This document shows, piece after piece, positions 25,331 to 36,947 of a stretch of DNA of 64,000 bases (positions are counted from its first letter, which is position 1; each line of letters opens with the position of its first letter). The notes under the pieces were generated by a model, which saw nothing but the letters and a program-made list of their open reading frames with translations, ran no database searches and had not been told where the DNA came from. Source of the DNA: Zygnema cylindricum (Eukaryota > Streptophyta > Zygnematophyceae > Zygnematales > Zygnemataceae); NCBI GenBank assembly GCA_037447655.1, contig JBBHKE010001283.1:629173-693172 (forward strand), read 5' to 3'. The position numbers were made by a program, and so were the translations under genes.

Positions 25331-27832
25331 CTCGCCTAAATCTTTAGACTCAATTACTCACTTAACCCAATAGCCTTTCTGCAATACTGCAACTTAGGAG
25401 GAGGAAGGGCTTTAGTTAGCATGACAACCACTATCTTTTCATCTGGTATATAACAAAATTATATGACCTTTGCAAGCACATTTTCTTTGAAAAATGAAGT
25501 CTCACATCCATTTTTCTGTTATTAAAGTGGTATAGGTTGAGGTAATAGAAATTAAACGCGAGGTTATAAAACCAGATAACCTAAACACCTATGCGCAAGT
25601 AGCTAAGTTCTTATAAAATGGACTTGACCCATAGAAGATCTTTGAGGGCGAAATCTACTGCCATATATTCGAACTCCATTGTAGATTGGGCTATGACCTT
25701 TTGTGTCTTGCTCGCCAACACCAAGTTCCATCTCCAATGTTCAAAACAAAACCGGTTATAGACTTTCGGCTTTGCATATCCCCATAACTCGCGTCACCAA
25801 TTTTGTAACTTTACTTCTCCTCCTCCGAGAACAAACTTGAGATTTTGAGTACCTTCTTTCGGATTGTTCCCTTTAGGCCACAATTCTGGCCTTATACCTT
25901 TTGATGGTGTTGTCTGGGTTGATCTTCACCTTGAACACCCATCTGGTGACATTAGCTTTTCTGCTCGGAGGACGATCCACCAGCTCCCATGTCAGCGCCT
26001 CCATAATTGATTTCATTTCATCGTCTGCTTCCTCAATCCAGTGATTTCTCCCAGATGATGAAAAGGCCTCTTGAATAGTTAGAGGTTCCTTAGCAACAGC
26101 TGATAAAGCAAAGTTAGAGCTGGCTTGTAGCCGGCTGCTAGATCTTTTTCCCCCCGGAAATTCTGAGGCTCAAATCGATGGCAGTCTAGAATTTCTCTGC
26201 CTTTGTTAAGCTGCGAGAGATGGTTTTGCCCGAGCTGGAGATTCTGGTGATGCATCAGTAGGAGTTACAACTGTTGGTGACTGAGAGGGGAAATACACCG
26301 GTTGTGTATGGTGGAAAATTACGTATTCTTGAGGTTTTGCTGCTGCCGGTGTGTCTGTTTTAAACAGATCAACTGAGTCCTGTTCATCCTTAATCTGTAT
26401 ATTCCTGGAAACAACAATATTCTTCTTTTCTAATTTATATACTCTGTAGCCTTTTGCATGCTCATCATACCCCATAAAAATCCCCGGTAAGCCCTTTGTT
26501 TCCATTTTCCATCTATCCTGCGAAGTATCTAACATATAACATTTGCTGCCAAATACCTTAAAGTGACTAACATCAGGTTTCATCCCTATCCACATCTCAT
26601 ATGGTGTAGTACTAACTGATCTATAAGCTACTCTTTTTTTAATATAGACTGCACAATTAAGGGTCTCAGCCCAAAATTTCAGATCTAGTCTTTTCTCTGG
26701 AAGCATAGATCAAGCACTTTCTGCCACTGTCCTATTTAATCTTTCTGAAACACCATTTTGTTTTGGTGTATAGCAAACTGTAAGATAGTTACGAATACCT
26801 TCTTGAAGGAGAAACCGTTTGAATTCATCGGAAGTATATTCTCCTACGTTGTCTGATCTTAGTGCCGATATCGAAACTCCGTGAAGCTTTTATGCCCATT
26901 CCTTAAACTGTTTGAAGTGTGTCATCACTTCACTCTTATGCTGCATAAAGTAAACTTTGGTGTACCAAAAATAGTCGTTTGTGAACGTGACCATATAGTG
27001 GGCACGTATTGCTGATGTTACTCGGGAAGGACCGAGAACATCTGAGTGAATGAGTTGCAAAAATTTTTTTGATCTATGTTTAGATTCTTGCGGAAATGGT
27101 AATCTCTGGACCTTTCCTAGCGAACACCCATCACATGTTTTGACAGGCTGAGATGTAAGAGAAACACCATCAACCTTTCTTGCATTCACCATTTTTTTCA
27201 GACTATCATAATTAATATGTCCTAATCTCTTATGTCATAGCTCATTTTCAGATGAAACACTAGAATAGAGAACATCATTTTCTTTGCATTCAGCCATGAT
27301 CATTCGATACATTTTGATTGCGTCTCTAGAAACCCGTCACTACAACCTTGCCTAGCTTGCTAACAACTTGTCTGTCACCTTTAAGGACTACTTCAAAGCC
27401 TTTCCTTTCTACCAAGGATATAGAGAAAAGATTCGTTTTAAAATGTGGTACATAAAACACATTCTGGAGAGTCCTCTCTACATGCTTTCCTCCCACATCA
27501 ACCATCAAAGATACATCACCCTGAGCAGAAGTGTGAACACTAATGCCGCATGCAGAGTATATATTCTTTGGAGGAGTCGGCTTGTGTTTTGAAAAAATGG
27601 CCTTGTTCCAACACATATGGGTCGATGCTTTAGTGTCCTTGATCCAACCTGCATCCTTTGGACCCTCCATAGCTGCCGCCATAGCAAATAAATCCGCCTC
27701 CTTCTGTTCTGTGAAAGTCAAGGACTCCTCTTCATTAGTTGCAGATGCTAAATACATTGCATTTCCCCGCATCGAATTCCTAGAAAAAACCCCGATTATA
27801 TGGACTCTGCTGCCAGCGTGGCCAGTATAAAC
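25331..27832 (-). pseudogene. Copia pol remnant with most of RT deleted
   Basis: Reading down the minus strand: end of gag and protease (27326-27772, with DTKAS for the catalytic D-S/T-G), pre-integrase and integrase (27192 to about 26206, CDGCSLGK, HSDVLGP), linker and RT start (to about 25900), then a jump straight to RNase H (STMEFEYMA near 25670) ending before the LTR. Several stops, including TAG near 26709. The upstream side is cut by an LTR start at 27833. Confidence 0.85.
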
Positions 27833-28442
27833 TGTTGAAATTGGAAAGCTTTAAGTCTCAGTAAATTAGTGTGACGGCAGAAAGACAGTAAAATGTTGCG
27901 TAAAGGACACGCGTCGTCAATTAAGAACAGAAAAGGTATTTGAAATGGCACCGACATCCACATATGCGTGTCACACATTGAACGGGACAAAGCACCTGTG
28001 ACGTAGATGGGACAGAGCAGTTGCAACGCAGACGGGAAAAAGCAGCTGCGGTTTTTTTTGGATATGATTCGGTACAGGACAATGCAGCTGCGACGAAGCT
28101 GCGGTGACGTTGAATATGATCTGGAACGAGACAACGCAGGTGCGGTTAATATGAATCAAGTCGATGGACGAGATTCATAACAAGATCACAAGTGATTTGC
28201 TGGCAGGTGTTTTCCCAACATCTGAAAGGATGTATCCGGGAAATAGTAACTAAGCCGGCGGCAAGTAATTGTACAATCACTTAGTATTGATCTCTCAGTA
28301 ATATTGAGAGTACAGAGGTAGAATTAGCTTTATCGTGATTAGGAGTACTTAGATCTTAGTGACAGTTTGGTTCTTAGACATCTCTCAATTTTGTCCGTCT
28401 TAGTCGCAAACCCGTCCAAAAGTTTGCACATTTAAAGCTGAA
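27833..28442 (+). mobile_element. LTR of the CAG-LTR family, plus orientation
   Basis: Begins TGTTGAAATTGGAAAGC, close to the LTR start at 17638, and shares GCAGCTGCG..GATATGATTCGGTAC and the GAATCAAGTC motif. No partner LTR or internal region follows, so it is a solo or broken LTR. Its right end, where it meets a minus-orientation LTR, is a guess. Confidence 0.5.
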
Positions 28443-28918
28443 ATCTCTTGGAAGCAAGTTGGTTATGCAAACCGACGCGACTTGCTTAGTCAACAGTGGT
28501 CTTGTTTGATTTCCTCCGCCGTCGATGTACACATGATCGAACGATAAAGTATGTGTCCGTGCAGGTCAATTCCAGGATTCGCGGATCGCCGTAAGATCTA
28601 AAATACCTTTTCGCAGTGGACGACACACTTCTAGTAACATTTCCAATGTGGTCTCATTTCTAATCACATCTGTCAACTCGATTCGTATACGCCGTTCATT
28701 CATGCGTCCGTACTCTTTTAATTTATTTGTCGAAGCGCACAATTCTGTCCGTCTCATTTGACGTGTGTCACAAGAAGGTACATTACACTCTTTTGTACTG
28801 GTGCCATTGTCACACTATTATAGGTAAGTATTACAAGGACGTATACAAAAATATTCAAAGTCCTAAAAACTCCCCTCAGAACCTCATCTACAGAGGACTT
28901 AAGCTTTCAAACATAACA
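28443..28918 (-). mobile_element. LTR fragment, minus orientation
   Basis: The high end at 28918 is clear: the minus strand reads TGTTATGTTTGAAAGC directly after CTAAAGCTTTAGGGGAG, the same polypurine tract as at 22550. Only about 20 bp of the parent internal region remain beyond it. The low end is approximate. Confidence 0.5.
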
Positions 28919-28939
28919 CTCCCCTAAAGCTTTAGACTC

Positions 28940-29075
28940 AGTATTTCATTGTCTACGGATCTTTCTACTCTAATGGAGGTACATACAAAAGCAAAGACTT
29001 CTAAAATATTCAGAGTGTGGAAATTCCCTCTCACAACCTTCACTACTAAACATCCAAAACTTTACAAAAACAACA
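28940..29075 (-). mobile_element. Truncated LTR start of the gag-only element
   Basis: The minus strand begins TGTTGTTTTTGTAAAG at 29075, preceded by ACTTAGGAGGAG. About 135 bp align with other LTR starts here, then the copy is cut off near 28940. Confidence 0.55.
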
Positions 29076-30940
29076 CTCCTCCTAAGTTTTGGATGTTTTA
29101 GTTTTAAGCAATCATATATAGGAAATCTAAAACTTTGTCAGACTTTTAGTCACGATACCAGCCACTCCAATATTTCTCCTGTTTAAACAATAATTTTCTC
29201 ATTGAAGGTGTCTTTTTTTCCACCTCAAAAATGGCTTTCCCGGTCTTTTGTGTGGTCGCCTTTGGAGTTGGTTTCTTCTCCAACTGGTCTTCCTTAATTT
29301 GTATCTCTTTCTTGTTCTCTTACTATATTCTGGTTTCCTCATAAAATTTATACCTTTGCCATGGTTTTATTCCCCTACCACCTCATAGCGATGGTTTCCT
29401 CTGCGTTTCATTAGATCGCCACTCCCTTAAGGTATGCCATCTTAAATTTCTATTCTCAAGCCCTTTCTATTAAAACTTTTCCTCTTTCTAATAGTCTTTG
29501 TTATTTTCCATATTCCTCTAATATTATAACCTGTGCTGCTCCCATAAACTTCATTTCTAAGCCTCATATTCTTAACAATTTCTACCGGTCCTTCGCTGGG
29601 TTCATTAAATTTTAAACCCACATTATCTTCCAATTCTGCTGTTACTTCCCCATCTTGTGTGAATTCCCCATTTTCTCTCTCACAATCTTCTTCCTTTACT
29701 CTACTTTTCTTGTCATCTTCTCTTTTCCCTTCTCTAAGTTTTTTTTTCAGTTTAGTATTCTCTATATCTAAAGAATATTCTTCAGCCAATTTTAAGCTCA
29801 CTTCTCTAACTCCCCTTTCTTCAAGAATCTCTTCCCGTTGTAAGTCATTCTCACACACCAACTTATCACTGAGTCTTTTTCACTCTTTGCTTTCTCCACA
29901 CTATCTTCAGTGACAACAATTTTTCGGGTCCCTTCCACTTCCATGTGCCATTCACTTCCTTGAACTCCTCTTACTTCAGTAACCTCTTCTTTTAGTAAAA
30001 TTGTGTCACTCACCAATCTGTCACAAGCAACATTGTCAATCACCGAATCTTTTTTTGTCACCTCTTTCTCCTCATATCAAAGAGCATAGATTGTTGGTAA
30101 GTAAACAAATTCATCCACAAAAGGTGTAAGCCTTTTGTCATTTGTCGAGTCTCGTTTCTCACTCATGAAAGCATTTGATTCCCTTCTTGTTAAGGGTCGA
30201 ACTAGGTTGCTGTCCCATCCATCTCCAAACTTTCATGTAACACATGCACTTTTATATGATAGAGATACCCTAAAGGTATGTCCTAAATCATTACAGTAAA
30301 AAAAAAAAATAGGTCCAAACACCAACTCACTGTTACTTCTAATTTTTTGAAACTGAGAATTAGATACCTTCATATTCCTTTCATTTGATAAAACCTCTTT
30401 ACTAGCCTCTTCATGTAAAACACATCTCCTTGCTAAAGTTAATTTCCAATCCTTTTAATCCATTAACGTCATTCTACCTAATGCACTCTTATACTCTTTA
30501 GGTAGGCTTCTCATTAACAAGAGAGCTTGTTGAGCATCTGTAAAGCTTCCTCTTGCCAACTCATTTTCTGCAAACAATATTTCTAGTTCAATACAGTGTT
30601 TTTCCATACAACCTCTTATATACTTGTTTTCAACTATTTTGGTAACACTACTAAGCCAATGATATGCATAAGTTTTTCAATACGTACATTCTAAGCACTT
30701 CCATAACTCAGCTGCACTTTTAAAACTTAGGAGTGACATTACCAGTTTTTCAGTCAAGGAGTTCTTGATAACCCATAGACACTCATGGTTCTTCTTTTTC
30801 CATCCATTTGATGTTTTGGCCAAAGTACCATCCACCACGTCAATTAGCTCCATCATCTCGAAGTAGATCTCGAGAACACACTTCCATAGTAGTAGTTAGA
30901 TCCATCAAGTATGGGTAGCCATGGGTGTGGGCCCATAACC
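29076..30940 (-). mobile_element. Internal region of a gag-only (TR-GAG or LARD-like) copia relative
   Basis: On the minus strand it starts with the PBS GGTTATGGGCCCA (30928-30940) and encodes a UBN2-type gag from the ATG inside the PBS (30935-30937) down to about 30270, with stops and a decayed knuckle (YCNDLGH). Then follows a charged Lys/Glu-rich frame (29442-30061, one frameshift). No protease, integrase, RT or RNase H is present before the polypurine tract at 29076. By analogy with TR-GAG elements it would have needed pol from other copia elements. Confidence 0.6.
29442..30061 (-). pseudogene. Charged Lys/Glu-rich ORF downstream of gag
   Basis: Two overlapping frames (29798-30061 and 29442-29861) read as one protein with a frameshift near 29860. 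It is rich in Glu, Lys and Val (for example TEVRGVQGSEWHMEVEGTRK). I do not recognise a family. It takes the place where pol would be. Confidence 0.4.
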
Positions 30941-31735
30941 AGTTGTCCATAGCTTATTTCAGCCATGGATCACTCTCAAAAGCACCACAAACTACCCCCC
31001 AAAACAGCTATGTATCAAACAGCACAGATTACTCCACAATCAACAAAAATTGCTGAAACAACACCACCATGTATTATATTCTAGATAGTGTTACCTCCCA
31101 AAGTTACAGTCAAATCCACCAAGGCATCCAAAAGATATGAGCTGCAGAGTTTCCCAAAAACATCTAACAGCTTATCAAACTAACCAGGTAGACTCCTCAC
31201 ATAATTCTATAAAAACAACAAAACACACCGAAAATACACACACATATAGTTTTTAGAGCATAAAACATCTACACAAAGTTACACATCAAAATATCAACCA
31301 GCGTCATCACACTAATAGGTCAAAGATGCAAAAAAATAGTATGTCGTTACTTTGATAAACTCAGCTGTGATAATGAAAAATAGGATAAGTCTTATAATTT
31401 ATACCTCACAGTAATCTACTGAGTAACTACACGTTAACTAAGCACTGTACTCGAATAATGACACTGTACATCAACAGTACGTCTACTGTAGCGAAAGTAC
31501 GTCCAAACCCTAATTATAGCTTTTACCTTATTTCAATATTGTAACACTAAATTTTAATTCACTACGTACAAATTTATTTTGCTTCAGATATTTACAAATA
31601 GTGGTCGTACTTAAATTGTGCCATTGCTTAGACAGCATTTGGTGAACCCGTCCAAAATGTTGTTTTGAAAAGTTTGTTTAGTGCTTACGCGACATTTCGT
31701 GCGCTTGCGACAGTTCGTGCGTAATGGAATTTAAT
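30941..31735 (-). mobile_element. 5' LTR (partial) of the gag-only element
   Basis: Ends next to the PBS at 30941. Its 3' half is about the reverse complement of 32330-32764, so the two LTRs lie head to head. The expected TGTTGTTTTTG start is missing at the high end, so it is truncated near 31735. Confidence 0.5.
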
Positions 31736-31739
31736 GTGG

Positions 31740-32765
31740 AGGTTCAAATGGATTTACAGATTGGGGGAGCGAATGTACGGATAAAATTAAAGAGACGTAA
31801 GGGACTCGGTGAGTGACGTGAATAAGCATTGAGAAATAAACGGCGGATCGCGAAGCGATCCGATGTGAAAATATACGCCGCCGGTACGGCGCAGCTGCGA
31901 CGCAGAAAAGACAACGGAGCTGCGGTGATTTTCAATATGATCCGTACGAACAACGCAGCTGACGCAACTGTGGATAATATGAATATTATATGGTACGGGT
32001 AATATGAATATGATATGGTACGGGACAACGCAACTGTGATTCGTATGAATCAAGTCGGCGGACGAAGATTCATAAGAAAGATCTAAAGTAACAAATCAAG
32101 TTGACCCCTAGTATGCGGATTTTGCGAAGGTGTCGGTGTAAATATTATGTACAACAAAGGTTTGTCTTTTTGCTAATTAGCTTATTAGTATAGACTTGTT
32201 CATTTTGACATACCTCGAATTATTCGGATATACTCACAATAGTTTAGGTAGATGGTAAATATCGTACGGCAGGTATGCCACCGTACATAAAGTAGTGAAC
32301 TCTGTGAGTATAACTTGTAGGACTTAGATTATTTTGATTATCACAGCTGAGTTTATCAAAGACATGGCAGACTGTTTTTCTGCAACTTTGACCTGTTAGT
32401 GTGATCACTCTGGATGTTACTTTGATGTGAAACTTTGTGGATGTATTCTATGATCTAGAATCTATACGTGTGTAACGTTTCAGTCTGATCTGTTGTTTTT
32501 GTAAAATTTTGTGAAAAGTCTAACTGGTTAGTTTGGTAGGCTGTCAAGTGTTTTTGGGAAACTGTGCAGCTCATATCTTTTGGATGCCTTTGTGGATTTG
32601 GCTGTAACTTTGGGAGGTGATAGTGTCTAGAATATACTGCATATTGTAAAAGTTTGGGGAGATTTTGTTCATTGTGAAGTAATCTGTGTTGTATGAAACA
32701 GAGCTGTTTGAGGGTAGTCTATGGTGCTTCCGAGAGTAATCCATGGCTGAAATAGGCCATGGACA
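31740..32765 (+). mobile_element. LTR of the CAG-LTR/gag family, plus orientation, truncated start
   Basis: Shares GCAGCTGCGAC and GAATCAAGTCGGCGGACGA with the LTRs at 17638 and 27833, and its last about 440 bp mirror 30941-31390. No internal region follows; it abuts the 3' LTR of the old minus copia at about 32768. Confidence 0.5.
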
Positions 32766-33373
32766 ACACATTCGTACTCATAATAGGCAGCTTACCCGAA
32801 GCCTCTTTAATAGCTTGAACCCTTTACACTTTGCACAACTCTGATTGCCATCTTGACAAACAACTGACTGGCCTGACTTCACCCTAGTGACGACAAGACT
32901 CCCCATAGTTCACCACAAATAGAATCAGGCAATTTGCTCCCCTGAGCAGTTAATTATGAATGGCCAAAAATAATGCCCTTAGAGAGAGAGGCGTCTATCT
33001 CTAAAATGTCTAAGTCCTAAATCCCTCTCTAAACCCTCTTCAACAAAATTACGACACCAATCACAAGACTGTGCAGTACAAAAATGTACAGGTGTCGGAG
33101 TAATTTCTGTACGGCCACTGTAAGACATGGCTGTAAAGGTGACACCTGTCAATTCCGAATTTGTTATGATGCTCTTGGAGATTTTGCAAGTTACTGAGAT
33201 GCTGCCACGTGTGATCATGTGTGACTGTGGCCGCAAATCGCCAAAGCAACCTTTCCGCGATGTCGGCTCGCACCATGGCCGCTTAATCCGAAGTCGACTT
33301 TTGGTATAAGCCGTCAAAAAAAATGTTTGTAACATTTGTTTCGGTCGATACATAAATTACAACTGAATCTATG

Positions 33374-34415
33374 TGAAACTCTGAGACCTCCATAGGTCCT
33401 TAGAGTAGGCAGCTCACACGAAGCCTCTAGGATAACCCTGACCCCTTTGTGTTTTAGCAAGAATAACTGCCACTGTGACAGACAAAAACTATGACCACCT
33501 TCACCCGTGTGAAGCCAAGACTCCCCTGGGTCTATAACAAAAATAATCTTTGAATTTGCTCCTCGAGCAGTAAGTTAGGAAGGGTCAAAGTTGACCTTTT
33601 GTACAAAAGCTCTCTGGGAGAGAGGGTCCAATCTACCAAATTTTTCTAAGTCCTATCTCTCTCTAAAACTCTATCTACTCAAGTACGACAACAAGCATAA
33701 TGTTGTATCGTACATAAAGGTACAGGTGCCGATGTGCTTTTTGTACAGCCGTTGTACGACATGGCCCCAACAAGTCGATACATGTCATTTTGGATTCGTT
33801 CATGTAATCCCCAAAGATGCCGTAATCCAATGTGATTGTGCCACATGGCGATTGATGTGACGTCAACGACAAACTGCAGGAAACATATTCCGCAATCTCG
33901 GCATGCTTCGTGGCTGTCCGATTAAGCCGGATTATAATCGTGGCCGTCATAAATACTTGTGCAATATTTGTTTCGCTTTCTAAACAAAATGCGCGGTATC
34001 CGTTTCGGATGTTCCGTTCGCCGTACATTACAAACTGTATCTATGTCTAAATATCCCGTAAATTGAAATAGCCTACGTGTTAACATTTAAATAGCTATCA
34101 AACCTAATATCATCTAACCTTGATCTTAGACTATCTGGCTAAGGCGACCGACTGCTGACTATCCTGACGGACAGCAAGTACCAGGTTCAAATCCTGGGTC
34201 CGTCAAGTACCAATTGGTAAAATCTACCAACCTAATGTCTGTCGCCGTCAGGATAGCATAGGCAGCCATGGCTCTATCTCCATCTCCAACTTTTAGTGAC
34301 TGCGACAAGTGTGGGAGCTGGAGAGAGGAGTTAGAGGCAGACTGCCTCTGCTTCTTTTCTGCATATTGTCTTTTACAAAACGTAGAAAATACTAAAATAA
34401 CCTTTAATTTCTACA
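33374..34415 (-). mobile_element. Solo copia LTR with CTATG target duplication
   Basis: 1,042 bp. On the minus strand it starts TGTAGAAATTAAAGG and ends GTCTCAGAGTTTCA, like the LTRs of the intact element. CTATG flanks both sides (33369-33373 and 34416-34420). The LTR at 47002-48015 shows the empty site (GAATCTATGCCATAT), confirming insertion into another LTR. It is the product of LTR-LTR recombination. Confidence 0.9.
34136..34204 (+). promoter_or_regulatory. tRNA-like module in solo LTR: A-box, B-box, T-arm hairpin in outer stem
   Basis: TGGCTAAGGCGACC (34136-34149) resembles an A-box. GGTTCAAATCC (34184-34194) is a consensus B-box within a perfect T-arm: CCAGG-TTCAAAT-CCTGG (34181-34197). 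The T-arm is enclosed by GACGGAC (34166-34172) paired with GTCCGTC (34198-34204). An alternative 12-bp pairing joins CTATCCTGACGG (34159-34170) and CCGTCAGGATAG (34245-34256). It runs antisense to the LTR. Confidence 0.6.
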
Positions 34416-34537
34416 CTATGCCCTATATTCCGTTCATCTAGTCAAACGGTATTCCCTACGTGTACAAGTTTAAATAGTTATCACATCCTATATGTCTCAA
34501 AACAGTTCATAGACTATAGGACAACGTTAACGACAAC

Positions 34538-34582
34538 TTTCACTGATGGCAGGTACCAGGATGAAATCCTGGGTCAGTGAAA
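34538..34582 (+). promoter_or_regulatory. tRNA-like hairpin in the old 3' LTR
   Basis: Outer stem TTTCACTGA (34538-34546) with TCAGTGAAA (34574-34582), 9 bp perfect; inner T-arm CCAGG-ATGAAAT-CCTGG (34556-34572). Same architecture as at 34136 with different outer-stem bases. The B-box is degenerate. Confidence 0.55.
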
Positions 34583-34796
34583 CATTTTTGGTAAATCTAA
34601 TACCTTCTCCTTCCTGGCTCCTTCAGACAACCTAGACATCCATGGCTCTACCTCCCTCTCCAGTCTTCGATGACTACCACAAGTGTGGGGACTTGAGAGA
34701 GGAGTTAGAGGCAGACTCTTTGTGTCTCTTTTCTCCCTTTTATTTTACATCCTGTAGACCTAGAAAATACAAAAAAAGAAATCTCTAGTTTATACA

Positions 34797-35150
34797 CTCC
34801 CCTTATTTTCTAGTCACCTTTCAGTGTGAGACTAGACTTTTTTCTACAATAGTTTTATTTAGGAGATGGTACAGGCCTGGTCATCATGTCTACTATCATT
34901 TCGCTTGCCAAGTCTGTACTCTAAGCTTTTGACTTTATCCTCTACTTTTTCTCTAGCAAAACTAAGCCTAATATCTATGTGTTTGGCTCTAAAGTGGTGT
35001 TCGGTATTAGTAACAATCGGAATGGTTGCTTGATTATCACAAAAGAATTTTTGCACACCACAATTAAGATGACCAAGCTCACCAAGCAAAGACCACCCAC
35101 ATCAATCCTTTTACAGCAAAGCAAGAGGCCATATACTCAACCTCCATGGT
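34797..35150 (-). pseudogene. RNase H C-terminal end of the old minus-strand copia
   Basis: Codes for the last part of the copia polyprotein (FFCDNQATIPIVTNTEHHFR, AKHIDIRLSF) with a frameshift near its end. At about 35150 it breaks off within STMEVEYMA where a plus-orientation LTR begins. Confidence 0.8.
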
Positions 35151-36098
35151 GGATGACGGACCCAGGACTTGATCCTGGTACCAACCGTCTGTGAAGACAA
35201 TCGTAACCATTAGCTTTGTCCGTTTAGTCTAGGACTAGTGCTAAGGTGTATCGCGTTTGATATGTATTTAAACATGTACACGTAGGTTTTTCCATTTAAC
35301 TAGATTTCGGTTTATAGGGCGTAGAAACAGCTGTACTATTAGTACCGGACGAAACAAATAGTATAGACATTTTTGTCGACGGTCCGTATTAAATACCGAT
35401 ATTAATCGGACGGCCGTTGTTAGCGCCGGCTTCGCGTAAAGGACAATTTGGTGGTTTGCGGACTCCGCCACTCCGGATGACACGTGGCGACATCATACGG
35501 GTTTACGGAATCTCCGGAACGGAAGACAACAAATTCGGATGTGACAAATATTGCATTATGGCGACGTCGTACACTGTTCGTACAGAAAGTACTCCGGCAT
35601 TTGTACTTTATTGTACACTACAATCATGTGATTGGTCAGTACCTCAATATTAGGGGGTTTAGAGAGGGGTTTAAGACTTAGAATATTTTGGGTATGTAGC
35701 CGCCTCTCCCGGAGAGCATCTTATAGAAAAGGCAAACTTTGGTCAACCATAACTATCAATTCAGTTGACCAATTTCATTGATTCTTTTTGCTGCGGACTC
35801 AAGGGAGTCCACGCTACACACATGTGTAGTTAGTTAGACTGTTTGCCTGCCAGGGTGGCTGCATTTTTAAGGGAAAGTCAAAGTGGGGAATGTTATCGAA
35901 AACTCATATTCTAACTTTGAATTCTGTGGTGGAACTGAGCACACAGAAAGTCTTATTTCACAAATGTTAAGCTGTAATGGGGTTGTAATTCTCAAGGGGT
36001 CAATCATTTGGGTCTATATAAACTTGGAGTCGGCACTACCTAGATAAACTTCTCGTGAGCTGCCTACTCCGAGGACCAATGGAGGTCTCAGAGTTACA
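35151..36098 (+). mobile_element. Copia LTR, plus orientation, 5' end missing
   Basis: Ends GGTCTCAGAGTTACA at 36098. It carries the antisense tRNA-like hairpin at 35155-35189 (stem GACGG/CCGTC; T-arm CCAGG-ACTTGAT-CCTGG) and the GACTC-AAGG-GAGTC hairpin at 35796-35809. It is followed directly by an RT/RNase H fragment, so most of its element is deleted. Confidence 0.7.
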
Positions 36099-36395
36099 TG
36101 TGGAAGGAGTTGTACTCTTTGATCATTAGTTAGGACGTGAAGAGAACAAGTTCATGCAGACTCTTCCTTACAGGCAAGTAGTGGGAAGTTTAGTCTACTT
36201 TATGAACTGTACCAGGCCAAATTTAGCTGCAGCTGTAGGTGTACTCAGTAGAAGTTTTAATGCTCCCACCAAACGGGATTGGGAGGTAGCTAAGAGAGTT
36301 CTAAGAAAACTTGCAGGGACTAGGTATCTATGGTTACAATTGGGTGGGGACAATAGTGACATCACCACTTGCAGTGATGCCACCATCTGTCTTCT
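36099..36395 (+). pseudogene. Copia RT/RNase H junction fragment
   Basis: Collinear with 43600-43875 of the intact element ([28 protein letters not shown]). It joins an LTR upstream and LTR-derived sequence downstream, so it is a deletion remnant. Confidence 0.8.
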
Positions 36396-36947
36396 CTTGT
36401 GATCTTTAGGCAGCCATGGCTCTAGCTACTTATCCAACCTTCAGTGACTACGACAAGTATGAGGGATTTGAGAGGGGAGTTAGAGGCAGACTGCCTCTGC
36501 TCTTTTCTATCCTAATACAAACCTATAAAATACTCAAATTCCCTTATTTTCTAGTCTATTTTCCTTTTGAATCCCACAAACAAATAAACAAACATCCCCT
36601 CCCATTTTTTTCTTTTTCTTTTTCCTTTTCCTTTCATAAACTTAACAATAATAAACGAACAAAGACTAAACGAACAAAGCAACCGGCTACGGTTGTCTTG
36701 ACGGACGGCAGGTACCAAGATCAATTCTTGGGTCCTCAAGTACCTTTTGGTAAATATACCTAATTCACCCCCTGTCTTCTCTAATGAGCTTTAGGCAGCC
36801 ATGGCTCTAGCTCCTTATCCAGCATTCAATGACTACGACAAGTGTGGGGGCTTGGAGAGGGGAGTTAGAGGCAACTGCCACTGCTTTTTTCTATCCTAAT
36901 ACAGACCTAGAAAATACTCAAATATCAACACCACACTCCCCTCGCTG
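36396..36947 (-). mobile_element. Two minus-orientation LTR fragments with a spacer
   Basis: 36405-36560 and 36685-36947 each contain the conserved GGCAGCCATGGCTCTAGC and TGACTACGACAAGT segments. The second carries a tRNA-like hairpin, CCAAG-ATCAATT-CTTGG at 36715-36731, with two compensating base changes against CCAGG/CCTGG. Pyrimidine-rich spacer at about 36590-36640. Confidence 0.6.

Larger units (their letters stand above)
32768..34796 (-). mobile_element. 3' LTR of the old minus-strand copia, split by a solo LTR
   Basis: Homologous along its length to the 5' LTR at 47002-48015. The high end is 34796 (minus strand TGTATAAACTAG after a purine tract); about 20 bp at the low end are lost, so no target duplication can be checked. 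It is interrupted at 33374-34415. The uninterrupted arrangement is seen at 47620-47660. Confidence 0.8.

Noticed and set aside
34136-34204. A genuine nuclear tRNA gene
   Set aside because: A T-arm and B-box are present, but the 5' acceptor strand and an anticodon arm in tRNA order are missing; the outer stem starts after the A-box.
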